NCBI RefSeq assembly: GCF_032337115.1
Contig: NZ_JAVXZY010000014.1
Location: 77,083 to 141,082, forward strand
Direction of reading: 5' to 3'
Source: Roseateles_C aquae
GTDB taxonomy: Bacteria; Pseudomonadota; Gammaproteobacteria; Burkholderiales; Burkholderiaceae_C
Length of the DNA: 64,000 nucleotides
Under the pieces are notes generated by a model, which saw only the letters and a list, made by a program, of their open reading frames with translations, was not told the DNA's origin and made no database searches. Positions 21,407 to 29,420 of this stretch are shown piece by piece. The translations under genes and the position numbers were made by a program. How positions within the stretch are numbered: position 1 is the first letter of the stretch; each line of letters begins with the position of its first letter.

Positions 21407-22516
21407 ATGCGCAACACCCTGAGTCGCCGCCAAGCCGCGGCGCTGCTGCTGGCCTGGCCGGCGCTGAGCCACGCGGCGTCAGCGGAATTGCGCATTGGTG
21501 CCTCGGCCGCGCTGAGTGGGCCGGCGGCGGCGCTGGGCGCCCGCTTCCATGCCGGGGTCAGGGCTTGCCTGGCGCAGCAGAACCACCAGGGTGGCATCCA
21601 TGGCCGGCCCCTGCGCCTGCTGCTGCTGGACGATGGCTATGAACCCAGCCGCGCCGAGGCCAATACCCGGCAGCTGATCGAAGACGGTGACGTGCTGGCG
21701 CTGTTCGGCTATGTCGGCACGCCCACCAGCAAGGCCGCCCTGCCCTTTGTGCGGCGGGCGCAGATTCCCTTTGTCGGCGCCTTCACCGGCGCGGCCCTGC
21801 TGCGTGAGCCCGGCGAGACCCTGGTCTTCAATCTACGCGCCGGCTACGAGGAAGAAACTGATGCGCTGGCCCGGGCGATGCAGGCGGCCGGGGTGCGCAC
21901 GCTGGACGTGCTGATGCAGGCCGATCTGTTTGGCCGTGTCGGCCTGGAGGCCATGCGCGCGGCGGCCGGCAGCCAAGGCATACAGCTGCGCCACAGCGCC
22001 ATGGTCAAGCGCAACAGTGCCGATGTCAGCGTAGCGCTGGCCAGCCTGCTGCGCCAAGCCGAGCCAGCCGATGCCATCTTCATGGCCACCCCCTATGCGC
22101 CGGCGGCGGCCTTCATGCTGCAGGCCCGCAAGCAGGGCTTTCGTGGCGGCTTCTATGCCCTGTCCTTCACCGGGCTGGAGCCGCTGATGGACGCGCTGGG
22201 CCACAAGCTCAGCGGGCTCAGTGTGGCCCAGGTCGTGCCCGATGCCAGCGATGCCACGCTGCCGGTGGTGGCGGCCTATCAGCAGGCCATGCGCGACAGT
22301 GGCGAGCGCCAGTTCGACTCAATCAGTCTCGAAGGCTATCTGGCCACCCGGCTGCTGATCGAAGGCCTGCAGCGCGCCCAGGTGCCGCTCAGCCGCGCCA
22401 GCCTGGCCCAGGCCCTGCGCACGCTGGGCCATCTGGACTTCGGCGGCTTCACGCTCGATTACCGCCCCGGTGCGCTGCAAGGCTCGCATTTCGTGGCGGT
22501 GCGGGCGCTGCGCTGA
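21407..22516 (+). CDS. ABC transporter substrate-binding protein, branched-chain amino acid/amide type
   Basis: 369 residues. A short signal peptide (RRQAAALLLAWPALSHAAS) precedes a type 1 periplasmic binding fold: LRIGASAALSGPAAALGARFHAGVRA, LLLDDGYEPSRAEANTRQL, LFGYVGTPTSKAALPFV, and a C-terminal YLATRLLIEGLQRA. This is the Peripla_BP_6 family. No permease or ATPase is nearby. Such orphan copies are common in Burkholderiales and often sit beside sensors or act with shared transporters. Ligand unknown. Confidence 0.85.
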   Translation: MRNTLSRRQAAALLLAWPALSHAASAELRIGASAALSGPAAALGARFHAGVRACLAQQNHQGGIHGRPLRLLLLDDGYEPSRAEANTRQLIEDGDVLALFGYVGTPTSKAALPFVRRAQIPFVGAFTGAALLREPGETLVFNLRAGYEEETDALARAMQAAGVRTLDVLMQADLFGRVGLEAMRAAAGSQGIQLRHSAMVKRNSADVSVALASLLRQAEPADAIFMATPYAPAAAFMLQARKQGFRGGFYALSFTGLEPLMDALGHKLSGLSVAQVVPDASDATLPVVAAYQQAMRDSGERQFDSISLEGYLATRLLIEGLQRAQVPLSRASLAQALRTLGHLDFGGFTLDYRPGALQGSHFVAVRALR

Positions 22517-22989
22517 GTGGCTGCCTGACGCCGGGGTCAGGTCTTGCCAAGCGTCTGCTCCTTGCTGCGGGGCGCCACAAAGCCAAAGCCCCAGCGCACT
22601 TGTGGTGGCTGGGGCTTGTCGGGCTGCTCGGGCGGGCCTGGATGGGCTGTCGCGCTGACCGGCTCTTGGCCGGCGGGGCTGGTGTTTGCTTGACTCCAGT
22701 GTAGAAAGCCGGGTTGAGCAGAAAATTGCGAAGATGGCATGAGATTAAGATTATTTGGCAAAAAATTGCGCAAGACGGCGATGAATTGAATTTATGGGCC
22801 GATGAATAAGGCCTGGGCGCCATGGCTGTGCTCAAACTGCGCCCGCTTGGCCAGCCCATCCTGAGCCTCCGGCGGCGCATTTCGTCGCAGCGCGCTTGGG
22901 CGCATGGGGCTGAGCCGGAACACTGCGGCTGCCCGGGCTGTCTTGCCGGCGCTTCACTGCAATCAGCTCCACATTCCAAGGCCCCAGCC
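22517..22989. other. Intergenic region with hairpin, AT-rich segment and a spaced direct repeat
   Basis: 473 bp without a convincing gene. It holds one copy of the dispersed 15-mer (22534-22548), a stem AGCCCCAG/CTGGGGCT around 22586-22615, and an AT-rich stretch (22690-22800) unlike its surroundings. That stretch contains a near-exact direct repeat, AAAATTGCGAAGATGGC at 22722 and AAAATTGCGCAAGACGGC at 22762, about 40 bp apart and so close to four helical turns. It is presumably the promoter and operator region of the following hydrolase gene. No clear -35/-10 pair was found. Confidence 0.5.
22534..22548 (-). repeat. Dispersed 15-mer, intergenic copy
   Basis: GGGTCAGGTCTTGCC on the plus strand, the reverse of GGCAAGACCTGACCC. 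Identical copies occur at 4883-4897 (in phnE), 55641-55655 and 56628-56642 (both in mnmE). A 13-base match lies at 12576-12588 in the HD-GYP gene. Confidence 0.7.
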
Positions 22990-24651
22990 ATGAAAAAAAA
23001 GTCCACCCGCCCCTTCCGCCTTGCGGCCGTCGCCAGCCTGTTGGTCTGCGCGTCCGCGATGGCAGTGCCAACCCTGCCGCTGGACAGCCCGGCCATCGAC
23101 CAGGTCTTCAAGGCATTCACTGCCGAGACGCCTGGCTGCGCGCTGGGCCTGTACCAGGAAGGCAAGCTGCTCTACGCCAAGGGCTATGGCCTGGCGGATC
23201 TGAACCATCAGGTGCCGATCAGGCCGGACACCGTGTTCGACATCGGCTCGACCTCCAAGCAGTTCACCGCGCTGGCGGTGTTGATGCTGCAGGCCGAGGG
23301 CAAGCTCAGCCTGCAGGACGAGGTGAGCAAGCATCTGCCCGAGCTGAAGGGCCTGAAGCCGGCGATCACGCTGGAGCAGATGCTGCACCACACGGCCGGC
23401 CTGCGCGACTACAACGAGCTGCTGATGCTGGCCGGCCATTTTGGTGAAGACGTCACCACCGCCGACGATGCGCTGCAAAGGCTGGCGGCTCAGCGCGGCC
23501 TGAACTTCACACCCGGCGCGCGCTTCAGCTACAGCAACAGCGGCTACTTCCTGGCGGCACTGATCGTCGAGCGCGTCAGCGGTCAGAGTCTGGACGCCTT
23601 TCTTCAGGCCCGGGTGTTTCAGCCCTTAGGCATGAAGGCCACCCATGTGCGCAGCGATCACAACCAGGTCGTCGCCCACCGCGCCAGCGCCTACAGCCCG
23701 ACCGAGCACGGCTTTGCCATCGACATGTCCAACTGGGACCAGGTCGGCGACGGTGCGGTGCAGACCACGGTGCAAGACCTGGCCCTGTGGGACGGCGAGC
23801 TGGCCCGGCCGCGGGTGGTTGACGCCAAGCTCTTGCAGGCGATGCAGCAGCCCGGTCGGCTCAACGATGGCCAGGCCACTCAATATGGCCTTGGCCTGGG
23901 GGTGGACAACTACCGCGGCCTGCCGCGCATTCAGCACTCCGGCGCCTGGGGCGGCTACCGCGCGATGTTCATGCGCTTCCCCGCGCAGCAGCTGGGCCTG
24001 GCGCTGACCTGCAATGCGGGGCAGGCCAATCCGCTGGCCCTGTCGCAGCAGGTCGTCGATATCGTGCTGGCCGATCAGCTCGCCAAGCCGGCTGAGCTCA
24101 AGCGGCCCGCGGTGGCGGACGCAGCGCCGGCCGGTTTCGAGCCGCAACGTTTCGAAGGCGTCTTCTTCGATGCCGAGAACAGCCAGCTCTTGAAGATCAA
24201 GCGCGGCGGCGACGGGCAGCTGAAGCTGCAGCGCGGGGGCAGCGGCGGGGTGCTGATGGCGCTGTCGGCGCAGGCCGTGCAGACCAAGACCGGCATCACC
24301 ACACTGACGCTGTCCGATGACGCTCAGTCGCTCAGCGTCCAGCGCCGGGACGAAGCGGCGCCACGCCCGTTCAAGCGCCTGCCGGCGTATCAGCCCCAGG
24401 CCGCCGATCTGGCGGCGCTGGTCGGCCACTACCGCAGCGCGGAGCTGGACACGCAGTGGCAGATCCGCTTGCAGGGTCAGGAGTTGCAGATGAAGGCGCG
24501 CAACGGCCAATCGTCGCTGACGCTGCAGGGGCGCGATCTCATCGAGGGCGAGAACGCGGTGCTGACGCTGCGCCGCGATGCTAAGGGCGCACTGCAGGGC
24601 TTCGTCTACGACAGTGATCGCAGCCGCGGCATCGTGTTCGAGCGTCGCTGA
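22990..24651 (+). CDS. Serine beta-lactamase-fold hydrolase (class C / PBP4*-like)
   Basis: 553 residues from the ATG at 22990, which starts a Sec signal (KKKSTRPFRLAAVASLLVCASAMAVP). The open frame extends 56 codons upstream without a better start. Active-site motifs: SxxK in IGSTSKQFTAL, YxN in FSYSNSGYF, and a HSGxxGG element (HSGAWGGYRAMF) in place of KTG. This is the esterase/D-aminopeptidase-type branch of class C rather than a typical resistance enzyme. A beta-rich C-terminal extension (~residues 360-553) ends in DSDRSRGIVFERR. Periplasmic or secreted; substrate unknown. It precedes the Lrp-type regulator by 93 bp. Confidence 0.85.
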   Translation: MKKKSTRPFRLAAVASLLVCASAMAVPTLPLDSPAIDQVFKAFTAETPGCALGLYQEGKLLYAKGYGLADLNHQVPIRPDTVFDIGSTSKQFTALAVLMLQAEGKLSLQDEVSKHLPELKGLKPAITLEQMLHHTAGLRDYNELLMLAGHFGEDVTTADDALQRLAAQRGLNFTPGARFSYSNSGYFLAALIVERVSGQSLDAFLQARVFQPLGMKATHVRSDHNQVVAHRASAYSPTEHGFAIDMSNWDQVGDGAVQTTVQDLALWDGELARPRVVDAKLLQAMQQPGRLNDGQATQYGLGLGVDNYRGLPRIQHSGAWGGYRAMFMRFPAQQLGLALTCNAGQANPLALSQQVVDIVLADQLAKPAELKRPAVADAAPAGFEPQRFEGVFFDAENSQLLKIKRGGDGQLKLQRGGSGGVLMALSAQAVQTKTGITTLTLSDDAQSLSVQRRDEAAPRPFKRLPAYQPQAADLAALVGHYRSAELDTQWQIRLQGQELQMKARNGQSSLTLQGRDLIEGENAVLTLRRDAKGALQGFVYDSDRSRGIVFERR

Positions 24652-24744
24652 TGGCGATGCCGGGGGGCTGGTGGCTGACAATGCGGGCTCCGCCGCTCGC
24701 CTGAGCGCTGTCGCACAGCCCCTAGCTTCAGCCCCTCCCTGCCC

Positions 24745-25221
24745 ATGGAACTCGACCGCATCGACCGCCAGATTCTCGACGTCCTGCAGCAGGACGGCCG
24801 CATCGCCAACCAGGATCTGGCCGATCGCGTCGGGCTTTCGCCCTCGCCCTGCCTGCGCCGCGTGCGCGGGCTGGAGGAGGCTGGGCTGATTGCCGGCTAC
24901 CGGGCGCTGCTCGATGCCAAGAAGCTCGGCCTGAGCCTGATGGCTTTGGTGCACATCTCGATGGACCAGCACACGCCCGAGCGCTTTGCGAATTTCGAGG
25001 CCTCGGTGCGGGTGCTGCCCGAGGTGCTGGAATGCCTGCTGATTACCGGCCAGGCGGCCGACTACCAGCTGAAGATCGTGGTCCGCGATATGGACCATTT
25101 CCAAAGCCTGCTGCTGGGCAAGCTGACGCGCATTCAGGGTGTTACCGGGGTGCACTCCAGTTTTGTGCTCCAGCATGTGCTGAGCCGAACGGCGCTGCCG
25201 CTGGACGCGGCACAAGCCTGA
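24745..25221 (+). CDS. Lrp/AsnC family transcriptional regulator
   Basis: 158 residues. N-terminal winged helix-turn-helix (LDRIDRQILDVLQQDGRIANQDLADRVGLSPSP, split over residues 3-36) and a C-terminal RAM ligand-binding domain (SLMALVHISM, VLECLLITGQAADYQLKIVVRDM, FVLQHVLSRTALPL). Lrp-type proteins bind amino acids and regulate amino-acid transport or catabolism. The close match to the Lrp group suggests local control of an amino-acid gene, but no such gene is adjacent. The last 80 bp overlap the 3' end of the convergent radical SAM gene. Confidence 0.9.
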   Translation: MELDRIDRQILDVLQQDGRIANQDLADRVGLSPSPCLRRVRGLEEAGLIAGYRALLDAKKLGLSLMALVHISMDQHTPERFANFEASVRVLPEVLECLLITGQAADYQLKIVVRDMDHFQSLLLGKLTRIQGVTGVHSSFVLQHVLSRTALPLDAAQA

Positions 25222-26317
25222 GGGGCTGGGGCCGCGGCGCTTCGATGCGCTGGGCCAGTGCTGCCACCTCGTCGTACCAGTAGGCAGCCGGCTGTTCGCT
25301 GCTCGTCAGCGCGGCCCAGGTGTCGGCGCAGGCTTGCACCAGGCCCGCCGGGGCGGGGCCGGCGAGCCAGCGGGCCGCCAGGGCCAGCAGGCCCTGTTCA
25401 TGCAAGGAGCCGAGCCAGAGCGAGCGGGGCAGCTCATGCGTCAGCGGCAGCACCTGGCCATCGGCCTGCAGCACCAGCACAGGCGCCAGTGTGCTCAGCG
25501 TGGGGCCGGGCGGCTCGGCCGGCCAGGCCGGTACCAGCCGCTCGCGGTAGGCGCGCAGCTGGCGCTGGCTGAGCGCATCGACATGCACCTGCACGCCATG
25601 GCTGGCGCTCAGGGCTATGGCCAGGCGCTGCGCCTCGATCAGCGCGGCCAGCAACTCCATCGCATCAGGCCGGGCATCGGCCAGCGTCTGCGTGGCGCGG
25701 CCGTGCAGCGTCAGTGGGTGCACCTGCACGCTGTCGGCGCCGGCCTCGGCGGCCAGCTGGACCACGTCTTCCAGCTCGTCGATGTTGTACTGCGTCAGCG
25801 TGAAGATGAAGCCGAACGGCGTGCCGCTGGCGCGTGGCAGGGCCAGCTTGTTCAGGGTCTTGTCCAGCGCGCCGGGCTGACCGCGCAGCCGGTCGTGGCT
25901 GGCGGCGCGGCCGTCCACCGAGATGGCCAGCCGGCTCAGCCAGGGTGCCAGCGGCTCCCAGCGTGCCGGCGTGAGCAGCAGGCCGTTGCTGGTGACGCTG
26001 GTCAGCATCCCCAGCCGGCGCGCCTGGCGCAGCAGCAGCGGCAGCGCCTCGTACAGCAGCGGCTCGCCGCCAGACAGCGCCAGCTGCCCGTAGCCCAGTG
26101 CGGCGGCATCGTCCAACGCCCCCTGCATCAGCGGCAGCGGCAGCGTCTCGGCCACCTGCGGGCCGGAGCTGGTGTAGCAATGGGCGCAGGCGAGGTTGCA
26201 GCGCCGTGTCGGGTGCAGCTGCACGATGGGGGCCACGCCGGTGGGGCTGGCATGGCTGGCCGGCTGACGCAGAACGTCTGTCGCGGGCAGAAGCTGGCGC
26301 AAGGGCGTGGCCATCAT
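25142..26317 (-). CDS. Radical SAM protein without SPASM cysteines
   Basis: About 390 residues; double ATG at 26317/26314. The radical SAM cluster is CNLACAHC near residue 40, followed by the SAM-binding GGEP (LALSGGEPLLYEAL) and the beta-barrel (VTSNGLLLT, LAISVDGRAASHDRLRG). This is the peptide-maturase/heme d1 (NirJ-like) branch. The C-terminal ~110 residues contain only one Cys (VQACADTW), so a SPASM/twitch auxiliary cluster appears absent. It starts 19 bp after the unknown 136-residue gene on the same strand, so the pair is probably an operon. The 3' end overlaps the Lrp-type gene. Substrate unknown; peptide modification is possible but not shown. Confidence 0.8.
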   Translation of the reverse strand: MMATPLRQLLPATDVLRQPASHASPTGVAPIVQLHPTRRCNLACAHCYTSSGPQVAETLPLPLMQGALDDAAALGYGQLALSGGEPLLYEALPLLLRQARRLGMLTSVTSNGLLLTPARWEPLAPWLSRLAISVDGRAASHDRLRGQPGALDKTLNKLALPRASGTPFGFIFTLTQYNIDELEDVVQLAAEAGADSVQVHPLTLHGRATQTLADARPDAMELLAALIEAQRLAIALSASHGVQVHVDALSQRQLRAYRERLVPAWPAEPPGPTLSTLAPVLVLQADGQVLPLTHELPRSLWLGSLHEQGLLALAARWLAGPAPAGLVQACADTWAALTSSEQPAAYWYDEVAALAQRIEAPRPQPLRLVPRPAAAPFGSAHAGAQNWSAPR

Positions 26318-26336
26318 GATGCTGGGCTCGCCGGGT

Positions 26337-26747
26337 TCAGCCGCCGAAGCCGTTGATCCCACCGCCCTGGCCGAGGCGGCCGGGCAGGTTCTCGATCTCG
26401 GCCGGTTGCACGACATGGCCGAAGTCCAGTTGCATGCGCAGCACGTCGGGGAAGGGGATGCCGTCGATCAGGATGCGCGGCGGCTTGACCTCACCGCCGT
26501 GAACCCGGTGCCACTTCAGCCAGAACAGCAGGTCGTTGCCGCACATCGGCACGTCGTCGCCGCTGTAGGCCAGGCCCAGGCGCATGCCGGTGGCGTTGGC
26601 GCCGCCATAGACGGTGGCGGTTTCCACCTTGGCCGGCGAGCGGTCCAGCGCGACGGCGATCTCCTTGACCGATTCCTCGCTCAGCGTGCGTGCCTTCCAG
26701 GCGGCCAGCAGCTTTTCAGAACCGCGTTGCTTGTTGTCTGTTCCCAT
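26337..26747 (-). CDS. Unknown 136-residue protein with Gly-rich C-terminus, upstream of radical SAM gene
   Basis: 136 residues; ATG at 26747 preceded by AGGGAG at good spacing, which fixes the start. The helical N-terminus (GSEKLLAAWKARTLSEESVKE) is followed by a mixed domain with a lone Cys (DDVPMCGNDLLFWLKW) and WHRVHGGEVKPPRILIDGIPFPD. The tail PGRLGQGGGINGFGG is Gly/Asn-rich, resembling the C-termini of some peptides modified by radical SAM enzymes. I do not recognise the family. It is directly upstream of the radical SAM gene, and its promoter region is shared, divergently, with a small secreted peptide gene. Confidence 0.65.
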   Translation of the reverse strand: MGTDNKQRGSEKLLAAWKARTLSEESVKEIAVALDRSPAKVETATVYGGANATGMRLGLAYSGDDVPMCGNDLLFWLKWHRVHGGEVKPPRILIDGIPFPDVLRMQLDFGHVVQPAEIENLPGRLGQGGGINGFGG

Positions 26748-26915
26748 GATCGAGCTCCCTGTGACTAGCGTTGAAGGATGCGTCCGCAGCGATCGCGCGG
26801 GGTGGCCAGTCAACTGTGGGCGCTGTGGGTGGTGCGCGCACACCAAGAGCTAGGGGGACGGCGCTCAAGGCGCGGTTCAAGCTAGGGGTGGTCTGCCTCA
26901 GTCGGCGTGGGCCAT

Positions 26916-26929
26916 GGGGCAAATCCCCC
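26916..26929. promoter_or_regulatory. Palindrome-like site 1 upstream of sigma54-type promoter
   Basis: GGGGCAAATCCCCC differs by one base from the complement of the perfect palindrome at 26950. The two centres are about 34 bp apart (three helical turns), the usual arrangement of enhancer sites for a sigma54 activator dimer pair. Confidence 0.45.
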
Positions 26930-26949
26930 GGTCGGCCGGGCTCAGGCCT

Positions 26950-26963
26950 GGGGCATTTGCCCC
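26950..26963. promoter_or_regulatory. Perfect palindrome site 2 (GGGGCATTTGCCCC) upstream of sigma54-type promoter
   Basis: A 14-bp sequence with self-complementary GGGGCA/TGCCCC arms, lying about 75 bp upstream of the -24 element at 27040. Candidate activator-binding site; it could also serve the divergent 136-residue gene. Confidence 0.45.
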
Positions 26964-27038
26964 GCCCGCCTGGATCTGCCCCAGCGTCCGCCCCCTTCAA
27001 TCATCGCTAAGTGATTGATCGATATGGAAATGCCGGGC

Positions 27039-27054
27039 TGGCACGCGATTCGCA
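27039..27054 (+). promoter_or_regulatory. Candidate sigma54 (-24/-12) promoter
   Basis: TGGCACGCGATTCGCA matches the consensus TGGCACG-N4-TTGCA with a single change (TC for TT) and exact GG-to-GC spacing. Transcription would start near 27065, leaving a ~60-nt leader with AGGAG before the ATG at 27125. Confidence 0.55.
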
Positions 27055-27124
27055 TAGAGAGTGTGCGCGTCGCTCATCCCGGGTGGCGCCAGCTTCCTCC
27101 CCGCATCCACAAGGAGTACCTGCC

Positions 27125-27319
27125 ATGAACACCACTTCCCTGATCGCCCGCGCCGTCCGTGGTCTGAGCCTGCTGGCCCTGGTTGCACCGATGGCCTTTG
27201 CCCCTGGTGTCGCCGCCGCCCGTGAAGGCGCCGGCAGCATCGGCCATGGCATCAAGTGCTACAACTGGTTCAACCCGGTGACGCAGCAATGGCAGCGCGT
27301 TTGCTACAAGGGCGTCTGA
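27125..27319 (+). CDS. Small secreted peptide with two cysteines
   Basis: 64 residues; AGGAG at 27111-27115 sets the start. The N-terminus is a Sec signal (IARAVRGLSLLALVAPMAFAPGVAAA) with an Ala-x-Ala cleavage site. This leaves a mature peptide of about 33 residues containing HGIKCYNWFNPVTQ and RVCYKG, whose two cysteines could form one disulfide. I do not recognise a family. It lies behind a sigma54-like promoter and is followed by a strong symmetric hairpin, so it looks like a single-gene transcription unit. Confidence 0.6.
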   Translation: MNTTSLIARAVRGLSLLALVAPMAFAPGVAAAREGAGSIGHGIKCYNWFNPVTQQWQRVCYKGV

Positions 27320-27385
27320 GCTTCTGAGCCGCTGTTCGCGCGCTGCCACTCACCCCGCCTGCGCGGGCGCCTGGGCGCAGGCAAA

Positions 27386-27415
27386 GCGGGGGTGCTTGTC
27401 GCCAAGCACCCCCGC
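27386..27415. terminator. Perfect 13-bp hairpin between convergent genes
   Basis: GCGGGGGTGCTTG, loop TCGC, CAAGCACCCCCGC: a perfect stem placed between the ends of the small peptide gene (27319) and the convergent HEETH lipoprotein gene (27450). No long U-tract on either side, so it probably acts as a bidirectional, not strictly intrinsic, terminator. Confidence 0.6.
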
Positions 27416-27449
27416 CGCATGCGCTCTCCTCCTCGCTTATCTATTCGAT

Positions 27450-29420
27450 CTATTTGGGGAAGACGTAGCTCAGCGTGTAGCTGCCCGAACCCGAGTAGGA
27501 CTTGAGCAGCACGTAGTAGTTGCCGGCCGTGCCCCGGTAGCTGATGGACTCGGTGGACGTCGGGCCCTCTGACTTGGCCACCACGCTCCAGCCGCTGCCG
27601 CTCTGCTTGTAGAGATAGATGTCGTAGTCAGCCGTGCTCGGGCCGCTGAGCTTCAACGTGAAGGTGCCGCTGGCGCTGCTCGTGTAGTAGCCGGGCGCGC
27701 TGCTGGGGAAGCGAGCCGAGCTGCCGGCGCCGGCAAGGCTGCCCGTCCAGCTGCCGCTACCGCCGCCACCGGCCGCCGTGACGGTGATGGTGGCCAGCGC
27801 CGACTTGCTGCTGTCGGCCTGGCTGGTCGCCTTCACGTGGTAGGTGCCTGCCGTGGCCGGGGCGGTGTAGACGCCGCTGCTGCTGACGCTGCCGCCGCCG
27901 GCTTCCTGCACGCTCCAGCTGACGGCCGTGTTGCTGCTGCCGCTGACGCTGGCGCTGAAGGTCTGCGTACCGCCGGCCTGCAGGCTGACGCTGGCCGGCG
28001 TGACGCTGATCGTCACCGCCGCCGGGTTGACCACCAGCGTGGCCGTGGCGCTGAGCACCGAGCCGGCCGCATTGCTGACCTGCACGCTGTAGGCGCCGGC
28101 ATCGCCGGGCTGCACCGCCGGGATCGAGTAGCTGGTCGCATTGGCCGCGCCGGGAATGGCACTGCCGTTCTTGCGCCACTGGTAGGCCAGATTGGTACCG
28201 CTGGCTTGCACCGCGAAGCTGACCGCCTGGCCGATGCTGGCCGTCACGCTGGCCGGCTGGCTGCTGATCTGCGGCGCGCCGCTGCTGGCGCCGCCCATGC
28301 AGGCGTCACCGGGCTGGCGGGGGAACTTGTAGCCGCTGAACTCTTCGAGGATGGCCAGGTTTTCCGGCGCATAGACGCGGGCCTTCAGCGCCGCCACCTT
28401 GCTGCTGCCCAGCTTGGCCGCATGGGGCTCGGACTGCTGGATGAAGTAAGCGGTGCGCAGGAACTCGATCAGCACGAACTTGCGCCAGGCGGCGTCGCTC
28501 TTGAGCTTGTTGAAGTAGCCGACGTGATTGGCCTTGGCGGTGCGCAGATAGAGCTGCAGATAGCTCAGATTGGTCAGCGCGATATCGCGTGAGTTGCTGG
28601 CGCCGATGCCGTCGATGTACTCGGCCACTGCCAGCGCGGCCGGCAGGCCCATCAGGCCGGCGTTCATCTCGGCGGTGATGCCCTGCATGTGATAGTCGCC
28701 CTGCGCAGCATCCTTCAGGTAGATGTCGTCCATGCTGGACGAGGCATCGTCCTTGATCAGCGCCAGGATCTCCTTGCGCGGGAAGCCGCCGTCGCTGTCG
28801 TACAGCGGCAGCTGCAGCACCTGGTAGCTGTCGTCGATCCAGGCCGCGGTATAGCTGTTCCATTGGGTGCGGCTGCCGGCCAGGTCCCACATATGGGTTT
28901 CCTCATGGATGGCCACCATCAGCGACTCGGCCAGCTTGTTGAAGCTGCTGGTGTCGACAAAGCCCTTGAAGTACTGGTCATTGGCCTGCGCCTGGGCCAG
29001 CGCCTTGCCACTGGGCCAGCGCCGGCCGTAGACGCCGGTGATCGTGGCCAGCCAGTTGTTGGCGTTGAAGGACGACTTCAGATCGCTGACGTCGGCATTC
29101 AGCGCCAACGGCTCGGCGTAGCAGAAAGTGCCCTTGTCGATATCGCCCACCGGCAGCACCGTGGCGGCCAGCGGCGTGCTGGCCGCCTGGGCATGGCGCA
29201 GCGGCGTGGCCGCGGCGCTCAGCGTGGCCTGCGGCGCCGGTGTGGCGTCTGTGCCGCCGCCGCCGCCGCAGCCGCCCAGCAGGGAGGCGAGGCCGAGGCT
29301 GATGCCCAGGCTCAAGGCGCTCAGTCCGGTCCGCGCCGCGCGAGCGGCACGGGTGAAGGGGGCCGCAGCCGCGGCGCCGGGTAGCGCAGGCGTGGCGGGT
29401 TTGGAAAGCAGGGATTGCAT
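27450..29420 (-). CDS. Lipoprotein with putative HEETH metallopeptidase region, Ig-like domains and PPC-like C-terminus
   Basis: 656 residues. A long N-region precedes a hydrophobic stretch ending in lipobox LGGC (Cys51) and a Gly run. Residues ~90-370 form a globular domain with HEETHMWD at 172-176 and, about 80 residues later, ITAEMNAG, a possible third zinc ligand in the HExxH...E pattern. Then an Ig-like domain (~375-465, QPASVTASIGQAVSFAV...YQWRKNGS), a BIG2/Ig-like domain (~466-550, ISVTPASVSLQAGGTQTFSA) and a PPC-like domain of secreted peptidases (SADYDIYLYKQSGSGW-type, to YVFPK). Probably cell-surface or secreted. The peptidase role is inferred from the motif and the PPC-like domain; no specific peptidase family was recognised. 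Confidence 0.65.
   Translation of the reverse strand: MQSLLSKPATPALPGAAAAAPFTRAARAARTGLSALSLGISLGLASLLGGCGGGGGTDATPAPQATLSAAATPLRHAQAASTPLAATVLPVGDIDKGTFCYAEPLALNADVSDLKSSFNANNWLATITGVYGRRWPSGKALAQAQANDQYFKGFVDTSSFNKLAESLMVAIHEETHMWDLAGSRTQWNSYTAAWIDDSYQVLQLPLYDSDGGFPRKEILALIKDDASSSMDDIYLKDAAQGDYHMQGITAEMNAGLMGLPAALAVAEYIDGIGASNSRDIALTNLSYLQLYLRTAKANHVGYFNKLKSDAAWRKFVLIEFLRTAYFIQQSEPHAAKLGSSKVAALKARVYAPENLAILEEFSGYKFPRQPGDACMGGASSGAPQISSQPASVTASIGQAVSFAVQASGTNLAYQWRKNGSAIPGAANATSYSIPAVQPGDAGAYSVQVSNAAGSVLSATATLVVNPAAVTISVTPASVSLQAGGTQTFSASVSGSSNTAVSWSVQEAGGGSVSSSGVYTAPATAGTYHVKATSQADSSKSALATITVTAAGGGGSGSWTGSLAGAGSSARFPSSAPGYYTSSASGTFTLKLSGPSTADYDIYLYKQSGSGWSVVAKSEGPTSTESISYRGTAGNYYVLLKSYSGSGSYTLSYVFPK

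Noticed and set aside
22537..22773. Small minus-strand frame (78 codons) in the intergenic AT-rich region
   Set aside because: No ribosome-binding site, Pro/Gln-rich tail, and it covers the hairpin and direct repeats; more likely regulatory DNA.
27370..27425. Intrinsic terminator with U-tract after the small peptide gene
   Set aside because: The stem is excellent but no run of T follows on either strand, so it is listed only as a hairpin terminator of uncertain type.
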